Assembly (NCBI GenBank): GCA_900545285.1
Contig: UQYK01000001.1
Span: 77,526-141,525 of the forward strand
Origin: an uncultured Ruminococcus sp.
Lineage (GTDB): Bacteria; Bacillota; Clostridia; Oscillospirales; Ruminococcaceae
DNA: 64,000 nucleotides
Reading direction: 5' to 3'
The position numbers were made by a program, and so were the translations under genes. The notes beneath the pieces are model-generated. The model saw nothing but the letters and a program-made list of their open reading frames with translations. It did no database searches and had not been told where the DNA came from. Numbering within the stretch: the first letter of the stretch is position 1; each line of letters opens with the position of its first letter. This document shows, in pieces, positions 52,208 through 60,174 of the stretch.

Positions 52208-53782
52208 TTACTTGATGTAACCGTTCCAGGAAGGCGAAGCGCCGGCAGATGCGTCAGAGTAATACTGGAGAATATTTCTGGCATCATCAATCAGGATGCA
52301 GCCGGGGTCGCCGGATTCGTTATAGGTGTCTGTGTCGGCCAGGAAAATAGCCAGGCGTTCTGCATAAGAATTGCTGGAAGGGCCGCTGTAGAGCGAGGGC
52401 ATCTTTCCGGCAAAGACTTCTGCATAGTAGCACAGTGTGAGATATGCGTCATTGATGGTGACATCACCGTCAAAGTCCACATCGCCCTTCATGCCGACCA
52501 GGATATTCTGTGTCACAGCAGAGCCGTCTGTCTGCTTGAGCACCTTTCCATTGTAGTAGAGTGGTGCGTTTTCAGAGGCATAGAAGCCGTCCTTGGCCTG
52601 ACTGTCATAGAGCTTCTTCGGGGTGATGCCGTAGCAGTCTACCAGGTTTGTGATGTCCACATTTTCTTCGGTTGTGCCGTCTGCAAATTTCAGATTTGCC
52701 AGGATCCCAGAGGCAAAGTCAGTAGCCAGGATGGGATCATTATCATCGGCGGTGTAGAAGGCAGCGTCCTTTTGAGAACGAATGGAAACCACTTCTGCAT
52801 CTTCTACACCAACTGCAATAGAAGTGCCCAGTGTTTCAAAGGGGATGTCCTTGTTGCTGGAGCCGATAACTTCACATGCGTTGCTGCCGCTGGAGAGTTT
52901 TTCACTGGAGAAGTTGATGTCATAGACACCGCTCGGGGTATCCTTGGAGATTACCAGATTGACCCGACAGAAGGGAAACTCATCGGAAGCATTGCCCAGG
53001 AAGGAAGTGTCATTCTGATTGAGCCAGAATACACGGTCACAGGCACCGGGAATTGCAGAGGCTGCATTCTGCTGATCGTTTTTTGTGGAGTCATAAGCAG
53101 GAATTGTTGCATCATAACGGGGAATGGTTACGGTGATATCTTCCTGAGACTGATCGAAAAAGTTGATGTAGTGGTAGGTGAAGGAACCGGTTCCATTTTC
53201 ATCTACCGTAACATTGCATAAAAATTCCTGTTTGCCGCGAACGTAAGAATTGGTGGCTTCGTTCCACACAGCGCCGTCGCTGGTTTTGAAATACACCCGG
53301 TTCGGGCCGGCGCTGTAGATGGTAGCACCGAATTTGGGATCCATCAGAACCTGTGTAGTAGTGCTGGAGCCGTTTTTAGTATAGCGGCCGTTGTTGGCAT
53401 TTACAGAGCCAAAGCAGAACGGCTGACGGTTGGTGGTAAAGTCACCTACAGAGCTGTGATAGGTGGTCTGTGTGTCATAGGTGGTGTCACCGGTGACCAG
53501 ATCTGAAAAATAGAGATAGCGGTCATCGCTGCTCTGATAGCGGATTTTTACAGCGTTGAAGGTGTGCGCTGTGCTTCCGGTGACATAGATGGAAGCCGGA
53601 ATGGTCACATCTCCCTGTGCGACTTCTGCCGCAGATACAGAGGTGCGGTCCGGAACAATGCGAATCTGGTACGGGGTGCATTCCAGCACGCCGGCAGCAG
53701 AAGCGGTCATAGGCTGTGCCAGAGACAGCAGAGATGCAGCCGCAACGGCAAATGCACTGATACAAGCAAATTGTTTTTTCAT
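52208..53782 (-). CDS. Secreted cohesin-like/dockerin-like protein
   Basis: A 524-residue secreted protein without a recognisable catalytic domain. A signal peptide (~1-30, ending TASAAG) is followed by a beta-rich region whose pattern (DVTIPASIYVTGSTAHTFNA, SGVYDINFSSEKL) recalls cohesin folds, then a linker domain and a C-terminal dockerin: GDVDFDGDVTINDAYLTL as first calcium loop, and a second loop with an insertion (ADTDTYNESGDPG, then ILIDDARNILQYYSD). The protein ends SAGASPSWNGYIK. Such proteins dock onto cellulosome scaffoldins in Ruminococcus; this one may be an adaptor. AAAGGA precedes ATG 53782. Cohesin identity is inference. Confidence 0.8.
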   Translation of the reverse strand: MKKQFACISAFAVAAASLLSLAQPMTASAAGVLECTPYQIRIVPDRTSVSAAEVAQGDVTIPASIYVTGSTAHTFNAVKIRYQSSDDRYLYFSDLVTGDTTYDTQTTYHSSVGDFTTNRQPFCFGSVNANNGRYTKNGSSTTTQVLMDPKFGATIYSAGPNRVYFKTSDGAVWNEATNSYVRGKQEFLCNVTVDENGTGSFTYHYINFFDQSQEDITVTIPRYDATIPAYDSTKNDQQNAASAIPGACDRVFWLNQNDTSFLGNASDEFPFCRVNLVISKDTPSGVYDINFSSEKLSSGSNACEVIGSSNKDIPFETLGTSIAVGVEDAEVVSIRSQKDAAFYTADDNDPILATDFASGILANLKFADGTTEENVDITNLVDCYGITPKKLYDSQAKDGFYASENAPLYYNGKVLKQTDGSAVTQNILVGMKGDVDFDGDVTINDAYLTLCYYAEVFAGKMPSLYSGPSSNSYAERLAIFLADTDTYNESGDPGCILIDDARNILQYYSDASAGASPSWNGYIK

Positions 53783-53825
53783 AAAAAATCCTTTCTGAAG
53801 GGACGGCAGATATGCGTGTTTGCGG

Positions 53826-55184
53826 TCAGGCAGGTATGCCTTCAGCCGGAACCAGCTTTTGCCGCAGCTTTCGCATATCCAGAATATAAACGGAAATCAG
53901 AAGAATATCTGCAAAGATCCACGCCACCGGACTGGCCATAACTGCGGCCAGATAGCCGAATACCGGTACCAGCAGGAAGCAGACCAGCGACCGTGCCAGC
54001 AGCTCGCTGACACCGGCCATCATCGGCATCAGGCTGTATCCCATGCCCTGGAGCGAGTTCCGCAGAATAAAAAGAACACCCAGTACCGGGAAGAATACGG
54101 CATTCAGGCGCATATAGGTGACGGCCATCTGAATGACCTCTGTCTCGGACGGATCCAGGAACAGATAAGCGGTATAGCGCCCCAGGAAGCACAGGAATAA
54201 AATCGCGAAAACACAGTATGTCATGGAGACATAGATGCTCACGCGGATGCCGTCCCGGATGCGGTAATACTTGCCGGCGCCCAGATTCTGGCCGCAGAAG
54301 GTGGCCATTGTGATGCCCAGGGATTCCAGCGGCCCCATGACAATAGAGGCGATTTTCTGTGCGGCAGTTACGCTGGTAACTGCAACAGAACCCAGGGTAT
54401 TGACGGAGGTTTGCAGGATAATAGATCCGATTGCAGTGATGGAAAATTGCAGTGCCATCGGCAGACCAATTGCAATCAGGCGCAGGCACTGGAGCGGTTC
54501 CAGTTTGGTTTCACCATGCTGAAAGCGCATGACATCGAATTTTCGGTAGAGATAGAAAAGGCAGAGAATGCCGGAGATTCCCTGTGAAATCACAGTGGCA
54601 TAGCCGGCACCGGCCACACCGGTTTTCAGTCCCAGCAAAAAGACCAGATCCAAAATAATATTCAGGACAGAGGCAATGGCCAGGAACAAAATCGGCGATT
54701 TGCTGTCACCCACAGCGCGGAGCATGGCGGCCAGCAGGTTATAGAGTACCGAAGCCGCAATGCCGCCGAAAATGACAATGATGTACTGATAGGCGTAAGG
54801 GAAGATGTCAGACGGCGTTTTCATCCAGTGCAGGATGGTGCCGGTGGCAAACATTGTGAGAATGGTGAGCAGGACAGAGATTACCGCGCCCAGGTAATAG
54901 GAATTGGCGATATATTTTCGCATCAGGCGATAGTCTCCGGCACCGAAGGCCTGTGCCACCGGAATGGACAGTCCGGTACAGATACCGGTGGCAAATCCAA
55001 TTACCAGAAAGCTGATTGCACCGGTTGTGCCAACACCGGCCAGGGCATTTGTGCCCAGATAGCGGCCTACAATTACCGTGTCCACCATGCTGTAGAGCTG
55101 CTGCAAAATATTCCCCAGCACCATGGGGCCGCAGAATCGAAGAATCAGCCCCAGCGGCTTTCCTGCTGTCATATCTTTTGTCAT
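53826..55184 (-). CDS. MATE family efflux transporter
   Basis: A 452-residue, 12-helix exporter that uses Na+ or H+ gradients to expel cationic compounds. Family features include the N-terminal MTAGKPLGLILRFCGPMVLGNILQQLYSMVDTVIVGRYLG block, with GATGAIS-like VGTTGAISFLVIGF, and the repeated pattern in the second half (SITAIGSIILQTSVNTLG). The start at 55184 follows AAAGGAG; the longer frame to 55325 lies in the 5' leader. It lies 44 nt upstream of the dockerin protein start on the same strand. Confidence 0.92.
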   Translation of the reverse strand: MTKDMTAGKPLGLILRFCGPMVLGNILQQLYSMVDTVIVGRYLGTNALAGVGTTGAISFLVIGFATGICTGLSIPVAQAFGAGDYRLMRKYIANSYYLGAVISVLLTILTMFATGTILHWMKTPSDIFPYAYQYIIVIFGGIAASVLYNLLAAMLRAVGDSKSPILFLAIASVLNIILDLVFLLGLKTGVAGAGYATVISQGISGILCLFYLYRKFDVMRFQHGETKLEPLQCLRLIAIGLPMALQFSITAIGSIILQTSVNTLGSVAVTSVTAAQKIASIVMGPLESLGITMATFCGQNLGAGKYYRIRDGIRVSIYVSMTYCVFAILFLCFLGRYTAYLFLDPSETEVIQMAVTYMRLNAVFFPVLGVLFILRNSLQGMGYSLMPMMAGVSELLARSLVCFLLVPVFGYLAAVMASPVAWIFADILLISVYILDMRKLRQKLVPAEGIPA

Positions 55185-55333
55185 AGAGAAACTCCTTTCT
55201 GCAAATCTTTTTCCTCTGAAAGAAAACAGATTCCCAAATGGGTGCAGAACCGACAGCCTGAATGCCGGGTGCAAACCATATGTTCGATCAAACTCCGTAA
55301 CCGGGACGGATGTCATCAAATTCACGTTTCTCT
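55185..55333 (-). promoter_or_regulatory. Leader of the MATE gene
   Basis: The minus-strand leader of ~145 nt contains a small hairpin (CCGT...ACGG near its 5' end) and GCACCC repeats. It does not match guanidine, PreQ1 or c-di-GMP riboswitch consensus by eye. Nothing definite can be assigned. Confidence 0.3.
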
Positions 55334-55362
55334 ATTATAGCAATCGGAACGGCTTTCGTCTA
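55334..55362 (-). promoter_or_regulatory. Possible promoter of the MATE gene
   Basis: On the minus strand TATAAT (55339-55334) lies 17 nt from TAGACG (55362-55357), a four-of-six match to the -35 box. Confidence 0.55.
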
Positions 55363-55543
55363 GTCGCAATTCTCACAAATATTTTCGTATGAAATTGCAG
55401 CAAATCCAACAGAATCACAAGCAATTTTTGCCGCTGCGCGTCAGGAATCGGGAAAATCCGAAAAATCAGGACAAAATGTGTGTTTTTTCGCTCTTTCCCT
55501 TTTACAAAAAGTGTGGTATGCTTGTCTAAGGGCGCATCGGAAA

Positions 55544-55652
55544 GTGATACCTCGCAGGATTTTTGCCGCAGAAAACGATGGTATCATTTTCAGATACGTC
55601 CTTGGACATATCTGCTGCACGCGGGCTTCTGGGAAACCAGAGCGGCACGTGC
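55544..55652 (+). promoter_or_regulatory. Three-hairpin structured RNA leader
   Basis: Three consecutive stems lie in ~110 nt: H1 55544-55587 (GTGATACC-TCG with CGA-T-GGTATCAT), H2 55591-55614 (CAGATACGT with ACATATCTG) and H3 55617-55652 (GCACG with CGTGC, inner TTCTGG-GAAA-CCAGAG with a GNRA loop). It is followed after ~35 nt by an AAAGGGG ribosome-binding site of the small downstream gene. No known RNA family was recognised. Confidence 0.5.
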
Positions 55653-55705
55653 ATAAAATACAAGCCGCTGTCAAAACAGACAGCAGAAAGGGGTTTCAGT
55701 TTGTG

Positions 55706-56038
55706 ATGTATTATCCAATGTTGTATCGCTGCCGCAGAATTGAAGATACGGTGGTGTATATGGAGGTCTACGGAAGCAACCGTGTCATTTATCGGGTGAC
55801 AGCCGGATGGGTTGTCCGTCCGGACGGCACGGCAAAATCCGTTTACGGGATTTGTCTGGAGGATCTGCGCAGCGGAGAACAGCAGGCGCTGGAGGATTTT
55901 TCGGACACCCTGGATCAGACGATTCTCTTTGCCAATCATCTGGTAGAGCAGGAAATCCGGCCGGAGGAGCTGTACGATGCCGCCTTAAAGCAGCTGTCCC
56001 ATCAGGTTTTGTCTTCCCGAAGGATTTTTTCCCGATAG
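55706..56038 (+). CDS. Small DUF6514-like protein
   Basis: A 110-residue soluble protein (MYYPMLYRCRRIEDTVVYME, VIYRVTAGWVVRPDGTAKSV, YGICLEDLRSGEQQAL) whose pattern resembles the uncharacterised clostridial DUF6514, recognised with limited certainty. AAAGGGG lies upstream; GTG 55703 one codon earlier is an equally good start. The 3' end overlaps the end of the convergent rarA gene by 37 bp. A long structured leader precedes it. Confidence 0.6.
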   Translation: MYYPMLYRCRRIEDTVVYMEVYGSNRVIYRVTAGWVVRPDGTAKSVYGICLEDLRSGEQQALEDFSDTLDQTILFANHLVEQEIRPEELYDAALKQLSHQVLSSRRIFSR

Positions 56039-57276
56039 GCGGCCGCAGCCTGTTCCTGGCGGTTGTCGCCAAAGGTGTAATAGACCTTTTCCTTCAGAAT
56101 ATCCGGCAGATACTGCTGTTTCACATAGTGATTGGGATAGTCATGGGGATAGCGGTAGTGCTGCCCCCGGACGCTGGCCTCTGCGCCGTCAAAGTGTTTG
56201 TTTTGCAGATGCCGGGGAAAATCCGGTGCGCCGTATTCTTCCACATCTGCCATAGCCAGATTGATCGCTTCGTAGGCGCTGTTGGACTTGGGAGAGGTGG
56301 CAAGAAGCACCACTGCTTCTGCAATGGGAATCCGCGCTTCCGGCAGTCCCAGCTGGAGGGCGCTGTCCACACAGGCCTTTGTGATGATAATTGCCTGGGG
56401 ATAAGCCAACCCGATATCTTCGGCTGCAATGACGAGAAGCCGCCGGCAAACCGAGAGCAGGTCATTTGCAGCCAGCAGACGCGCAGTGTAATGGAGCGCT
56501 GCATTTTCGTCTGAGCCACGGATGGATTTTTGCAGGGCAGACAGCAGATCATAGTGCTGGTCGTTGTCCCGGTCATAACGCATATTGCTGCGCTGGGTCA
56601 GTTCCTGCGCCAGTGCATCTGAAATGACTATGCCGTCTTCTGTATGTTCTCCGGAGAGTACAATCAGTTCCACAGTATTCATGGCCTTTCGCACATCACC
56701 GCCGCAGCCGTGGGCAATCCAGCTGCATACATGTTCTGCCAGGTGAATCGGGCACCTGGTCTGCTCCTCCATAAGTCGGAATCCCCGTGCCACAGCGCGT
56801 TCCAGTTCCTCCGGCGGCACCGGCTTGAACTCAAACACGGTAGACCGGCTGATCAGCGCGTTATAGACAGCGAAGTAGGGATTTTCCGTCGTGGAGGCAA
56901 TCAGGGTGATCTGGCCGTTTTCCATATATTCCAGGAGAAGCTGCTGCTGCTTTTTGTTGAGATACTGGATTTCATCCAGGTACAGCAGGATTCCATTCAT
57001 GCCGGAAAAGGTGCCGATTTCTGCCACAATATCCCGGATATCCGCAGTAGAGGCGGAGGTGCCGTTCAGTTTATGGAGCGTCATGGCTGTGCTGTCGGCA
57101 ATAATCCGCGCCACTGTGGTTTTGCCCACGCCGGACGGGCCGTAAAAAATCATGTTGGGGATTTTGCCGCTTTCAATGATGCGCCGCAGAGGTTTTCCGG
57201 GGGCAAGCAGCTGACGCTGTCCCACAACATCGTCCAGCGTTTTCGGCCGGATCTGATCGGCCAGGGGAGAGGACAT
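56002..57276 (-). CDS. rarA: Replication-associated recombination protein A (RarA/MgsA)
   Basis: A 424-residue AAA+ ATPase related to clamp loader subunits that acts at stalled replication forks. It starts PLADQIRPKTLDDVVGQ, with Walker A FYGPSGVGKTTVA, Walker B LLYLDEIQYLNK, sensor 1 IASTTENPYF and the C-terminal tetramerisation region (GLAYPQAIIITKACVDSALQ, PDFPRHLQNK). It lies 3 nt downstream of glyA, so the two are co-transcribed. Its tail overlaps the convergent small gene by 37 bp. Confidence 0.95.
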   Translation of the reverse strand: MSSPLADQIRPKTLDDVVGQRQLLAPGKPLRRIIESGKIPNMIFYGPSGVGKTTVARIIADSTAMTLHKLNGTSASTADIRDIVAEIGTFSGMNGILLYLDEIQYLNKKQQQLLLEYMENGQITLIASTTENPYFAVYNALISRSTVFEFKPVPPEELERAVARGFRLMEEQTRCPIHLAEHVCSWIAHGCGGDVRKAMNTVELIVLSGEHTEDGIVISDALAQELTQRSNMRYDRDNDQHYDLLSALQKSIRGSDENAALHYTARLLAANDLLSVCRRLLVIAAEDIGLAYPQAIIITKACVDSALQLGLPEARIPIAEAVVLLATSPKSNSAYEAINLAMADVEEYGAPDFPRHLQNKHFDGAEASVRGQHYRYPHDYPNHYVKQQYLPDILKEKVYYTFGDNRQEQAAAAYREKILREDKT

Positions 57277-57279
57277 TGC

Positions 57280-58536
57280 TTATTCGTACAGCGGATACTT
57301 CTCGCACAGTGCGTGAACGCTTGCACGGATTTCATCCGCCTTGGAGTCAAAGTCAGAAGCAGCCAGATACATTGCCTGTGCAATGATGTCCATATCTGCC
57401 GGCTGGAGGCCGCGTGTTGTCACAGCCGGTGTACCTACACGGATACCGCTGGTAACGAACGGCTTCTGGGGATCGTTGGGGATTGCATTCTTGTTTACGG
57501 TGATATATACCTCATCCAGACGGCGCTCAAATTCTTTACCGGTAAGATCGCCGAACGGACGCAGGTCAACCAGCATCAGGTGATTGTCCGTACCGCCGGA
57601 AACCAGACGGAAGCCGCGCTTTACCAGACCTTCTGCCAGTGCCTTGGCGTTGGCTACTACTGTTTCACCGTATGTCTTGAATTCCGGTTTCAGTGCTTCG
57701 CCGAAGCAAACAGCCTTTGCTGCAATCACGTGCATCAGCGGGCCGCCCTGTGTGCCGGGGAATACAGCCTTGTTGATCTTCTTTGCCAGTTCCTCATCAT
57801 TGGTCAGAATCAGGCCGCCTCTCGGACCGCGGAGTGTCTTATGGGTTGTTGTGGTAGTGATATCTGCATACGGTACCGGAGACGGATGTACACCGGCAGC
57901 AACCAGACCAGCGATATGTGCCATGTCTACCATCAGGTATGCGCCGACAGACTTTGCGATTTCAGACAGGCGCTTAAAGTCGATGATGCGGGGATATGCG
58001 CTTGCGCCGGCTACGATCAGCTTCGGCTTGACTTCCTTTGCCAGTGCTTCGCAGCGGTCATAGTCGATGAATTCGTCATCGCCCAGCTCGTAGGGAACGA
58101 AGTTGAAGTACTTACCGGAGATATTCACCGGAGAGCCGTGGGTCAGGTGGCCGCCGTGTGCCAGGCTCATGCCCATTACCGTATCGCCCGGCTGGAGCAG
58201 TGCGAAGTAAACGGCAGTGTTTGCCTGTGCACCGGAGTGGGGCTGTACATTGGCATACTTGGCGCCGAACAGCTTGCAGGCACGCTCAATTGCGATTTCT
58301 TCTACGACGTCTACATATTCACAGCCGCCATAGTAGCGCTTGTGAGGCAGACCTTCTGCATACTTGTTGGTGAGGGCAGAACCCATGGCAGCCATTACTG
58401 CCGGGGAAACCAGGTTTTCACTGGCGATCAGCTCCAGGTTGCGGCGCTGGCGGCTCAGTTCTTCCTGCATTGCCTTTCCGACCTCAGGATCATTCTGAGA
58501 AACAAAACCAATGGTGTCCATCATATTCTGGTACAT
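57280..58536 (-). CDS. glyA: Serine hydroxymethyltransferase
   Basis: A PLP-dependent enzyme interconverting serine and glycine while charging tetrahydrofolate with a one-carbon unit. The 418-residue protein has the PLP-lysine motif [61 protein letters not shown] and HMAHIAGL-type [13 protein letters not shown]. The start at 58536 follows AAGGAG. It supplies one-carbon units also needed by TrmFO. A promoter lies 58-86 nt upstream. Confidence 0.97.
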   Translation of the reverse strand: MYQNMMDTIGFVSQNDPEVGKAMQEELSRQRRNLELIASENLVSPAVMAAMGSALTNKYAEGLPHKRYYGGCEYVDVVEEIAIERACKLFGAKYANVQPHSGAQANTAVYFALLQPGDTVMGMSLAHGGHLTHGSPVNISGKYFNFVPYELGDDEFIDYDRCEALAKEVKPKLIVAGASAYPRIIDFKRLSEIAKSVGAYLMVDMAHIAGLVAAGVHPSPVPYADITTTTTHKTLRGPRGGLILTNDEELAKKINKAVFPGTQGGPLMHVIAAKAVCFGEALKPEFKTYGETVVANAKALAEGLVKRGFRLVSGGTDNHLMLVDLRPFGDLTGKEFERRLDEVYITVNKNAIPNDPQKPFVTSGIRVGTPAVTTRGLQPADMDIIAQAMYLAASDFDSKADEIRASVHALCEKYPLYE

Positions 58537-58593
58537 GGTAAAAACTCCTTTTTTATAAATTGAGAACTGCAGAGCAATTCTCGATACATTTTT

Positions 58594-58622
58594 ATTATAC
58601 AATATTCAATGGAGAATTACAA
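58594..58622 (-). promoter_or_regulatory. Promoter of glyA-rarA
   Basis: On the minus strand TTGTAA (58622-58617), a 17-nt spacer and TATAAT (58599-58594). The -35 and upstream 26 nt are identical to those of the lipoprotein promoter at 59454-59482. Confidence 0.82.
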
Positions 58623-58726
58623 GTGTTTTGTGGGAAAAATGAAATTGTCAATCTCATTTCGCGCTTTTCCAAAAATAATTTTGCAGTTAAGCGGCAATCA
58701 CAGAATCAGAACAAAATCTTTGCAGC

Positions 58727-59407
58727 TTAAATTTCATCGAAAGCTAGAGAAATTTCCTTAGATCGAAGCTGGCTTTGTTCCGCTTTTGTGAAGAAGTTAC
58801 TCTTACAGCGAATTTCCTGTAACTGCGGAAAATGGAGCAAGACAGAAGCATTGTCATTTGTCATATCTGCAAACTCTAATATCTCAAACCAATCAAATCT
58901 TTCTAATTTGGATAGGGCAAAATCTGCTTTGGGATAGAAGCACCCGTCAAAATATCCATAGTGAAACTGTTCTGAACTGGAAAAGGGTTCGTTTGTTTCA
59001 GGGTCAAAATTGCAAATTATGATATCGCCCAGTCGGTCACAGCTTTCAGAACTGAGGGTGATTTTTTTCCCGGTTAAAAAAGATCTGGGATTATTTTTGA
59101 TGTATTGGGATACGCAGTTTGCAATCTCGCACATTCTCTCTAATTCGCCTTCTTTTTCCTGATCAAGGGTTTCATCATAAATTTCAAAGTACATCTTGAC
59201 TTCACTGCTTTCCTCGTGATAAGACAGATGTGTGCATTTTATGCGTTCCTTTTCGATGCAGATGGTTTGGTTTATTTCAGATTCTATATGTTTTGCTTCA
59301 TGCTTCAAAACGATTTTATCGCCGCAGGATATGGTTAGCACCAATGCGAGAAATAGAAGAATAGACAAAATCAACACAATTAGAAAATGTTTTGTTTTTC
59401 GATTCAT
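58727..59407 (-). CDS. Predicted membrane-anchored or lipoprotein, unknown function
   Basis: A 226-residue protein with a basic N-terminus, one hydrophobic helix (FLIVLILSILLFLALVLTI) ending in SCGD, which could be a weak lipobox, and an acidic extracellular domain rich in Glu, Asp and Cys (CTHLSYHEESSEVKMYFEIY, ESCDRLGDIIICNFDPE). No family is recognised. A+T content is visibly higher than in the neighbours, and it lies between the glyA and ridA operons with its own promoter, which suggests acquisition or rapid divergence. The start at 59407 follows GGGAG. Confidence 0.65.
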   Translation of the reverse strand: MNRKTKHFLIVLILSILLFLALVLTISCGDKIVLKHEAKHIESEINQTICIEKERIKCTHLSYHEESSEVKMYFEIYDETLDQEKEGELERMCEIANCVSQYIKNNPRSFLTGKKITLSSESCDRLGDIIICNFDPETNEPFSSSEQFHYGYFDGCFYPKADFALSKLERFDWFEILEFADMTNDNASVLLHFPQLQEIRCKSNFFTKAEQSQLRSKEISLAFDEI

Positions 59408-59453
59408 GTGTTCCCACTCCCTTGCATAGACGTTGCGTATCCTGTGCTTTTTC

Positions 59454-59482
59454 ATTGTACAATATCTCAGGAAGAATTACAA
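59454..59482 (-). promoter_or_regulatory. Promoter of the membrane/lipoprotein gene
   Basis: On the minus strand TTGTAA (59482-59477), a 17-nt spacer and TACAAT (59459-59454). It shares a 26-nt identical upstream block with the glyA promoter. Confidence 0.8.
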
Positions 59483-59579
59483 GTGTTTTGTGGGAAAAAG
59501 ATAGGGAGCGATTTCTGCTGCTGTCATTACAAATTCGGTTTTCCTGTAGGTATCCGAAGAGCGTTCCTTGTGCCGAATT

Positions 59580-59684
59580 GTCACCGCAGGCGACCGAGGG
59601 AAGGGCCTGATACATCAAGAAAAAGATTTCACGAAAAACCCCACCACCAGCTTCGCTGGTTCCCCTCCCCTAAAGAGGAGGCTC
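59580..59684. repeat. Degenerate copy of the MITE-like repeat
   Basis: The right half (from AACCCC at 59637, through CCAGCTTCGCTGG, to AGGAGGCTC at 59684) mirrors the right half of the element at 50650-50760, and GTCACCGCAGGCGACCGAGGG on the left resembles that element's GTCACGAAGTGACAGAGGG. Terminal repeats are eroded. It lies in the 351-nt non-coding stretch between the lipoprotein and ridA genes. Confidence 0.5.
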
Positions 59685-59694
59685 ATACACAACA

Positions 59695-59735
59695 AAAAGC
59701 GGAGAACGTCTCAAAAAACGTTCTCCGCTTTCTCT
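59695..59735 (-). terminator. Intrinsic terminator after ridA
   Basis: AAAGCGGAGAACGT pairs with ACGTTCTCCGCTTT with a T-rich tract on the minus-strand downstream side. It closes the ilvA-ridA unit. Confidence 0.88.
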
Positions 59736-59758
59736 TTTCTTAGCCTGAAGCCTACCGC

Positions 59759-60136
59759 TTACAGCGCCGCAATAACTTCAACTTCTACCAGCACACCCTT
59801 GGGCAGGTCTGCTACGCCAACACAGCTTCTGGCCGGCTTGGCATCGCCCATAGCTTCTGCATATACTTCGTTGAATGCGCCGAAATCCCGTGCCACGTCC
59901 TTGAGGAAGCAGGTGGTCTTGACAACCTTGTCGAAGCTGGTGCCTGCGGCTTCCAGAACGGCTTTCAGGTTTGCCATGACCTGCTTGGACTGTCCCACGA
60001 TGTCAGCGGCTTCTACATTGCCGGTTGCCGGATTGATGGCGATCTGGCCGGAGGTGTACAGCATATCACCGATTCTCACTGCCTGGGAATACGGGCCGAT
60101 TGCGTCCGGTGCGTTCTTGGTATAGATGGTATCCAT
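59759..60136 (-). CDS. ridA: RidA family reactive intermediate deaminase
   Basis: It hydrolyses the reactive enamine/imine intermediates released by PLP enzymes such as threonine dehydratase, protecting other PLP enzymes. The 125-residue protein has the canonical pattern NAPDAIGPYSQAVRIGDMLYTSGQI and the catalytic Arg in KPARSCVGVADLPKGVLVEVE. It is 38 nt downstream of ilvA, a functionally matched pair. Confidence 0.95.
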   Translation of the reverse strand: MDTIYTKNAPDAIGPYSQAVRIGDMLYTSGQIAINPATGNVEAADIVGQSKQVMANLKAVLEAAGTSFDKVVKTTCFLKDVARDFGAFNEVYAEAMGDAKPARSCVGVADLPKGVLVEVEVIAAL

Positions 60137-60174
60137 GATAAAAACCTCTTTTCAAAGTAATAGGGGAATACGCC

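Noticed and set aside
55185..55333. Guanidine (ykkC) or other riboswitch before the MATE transporter
   Set aside because: The leader lacks the conserved cores of these classes by eye; only a small hairpin and short repeats are seen.
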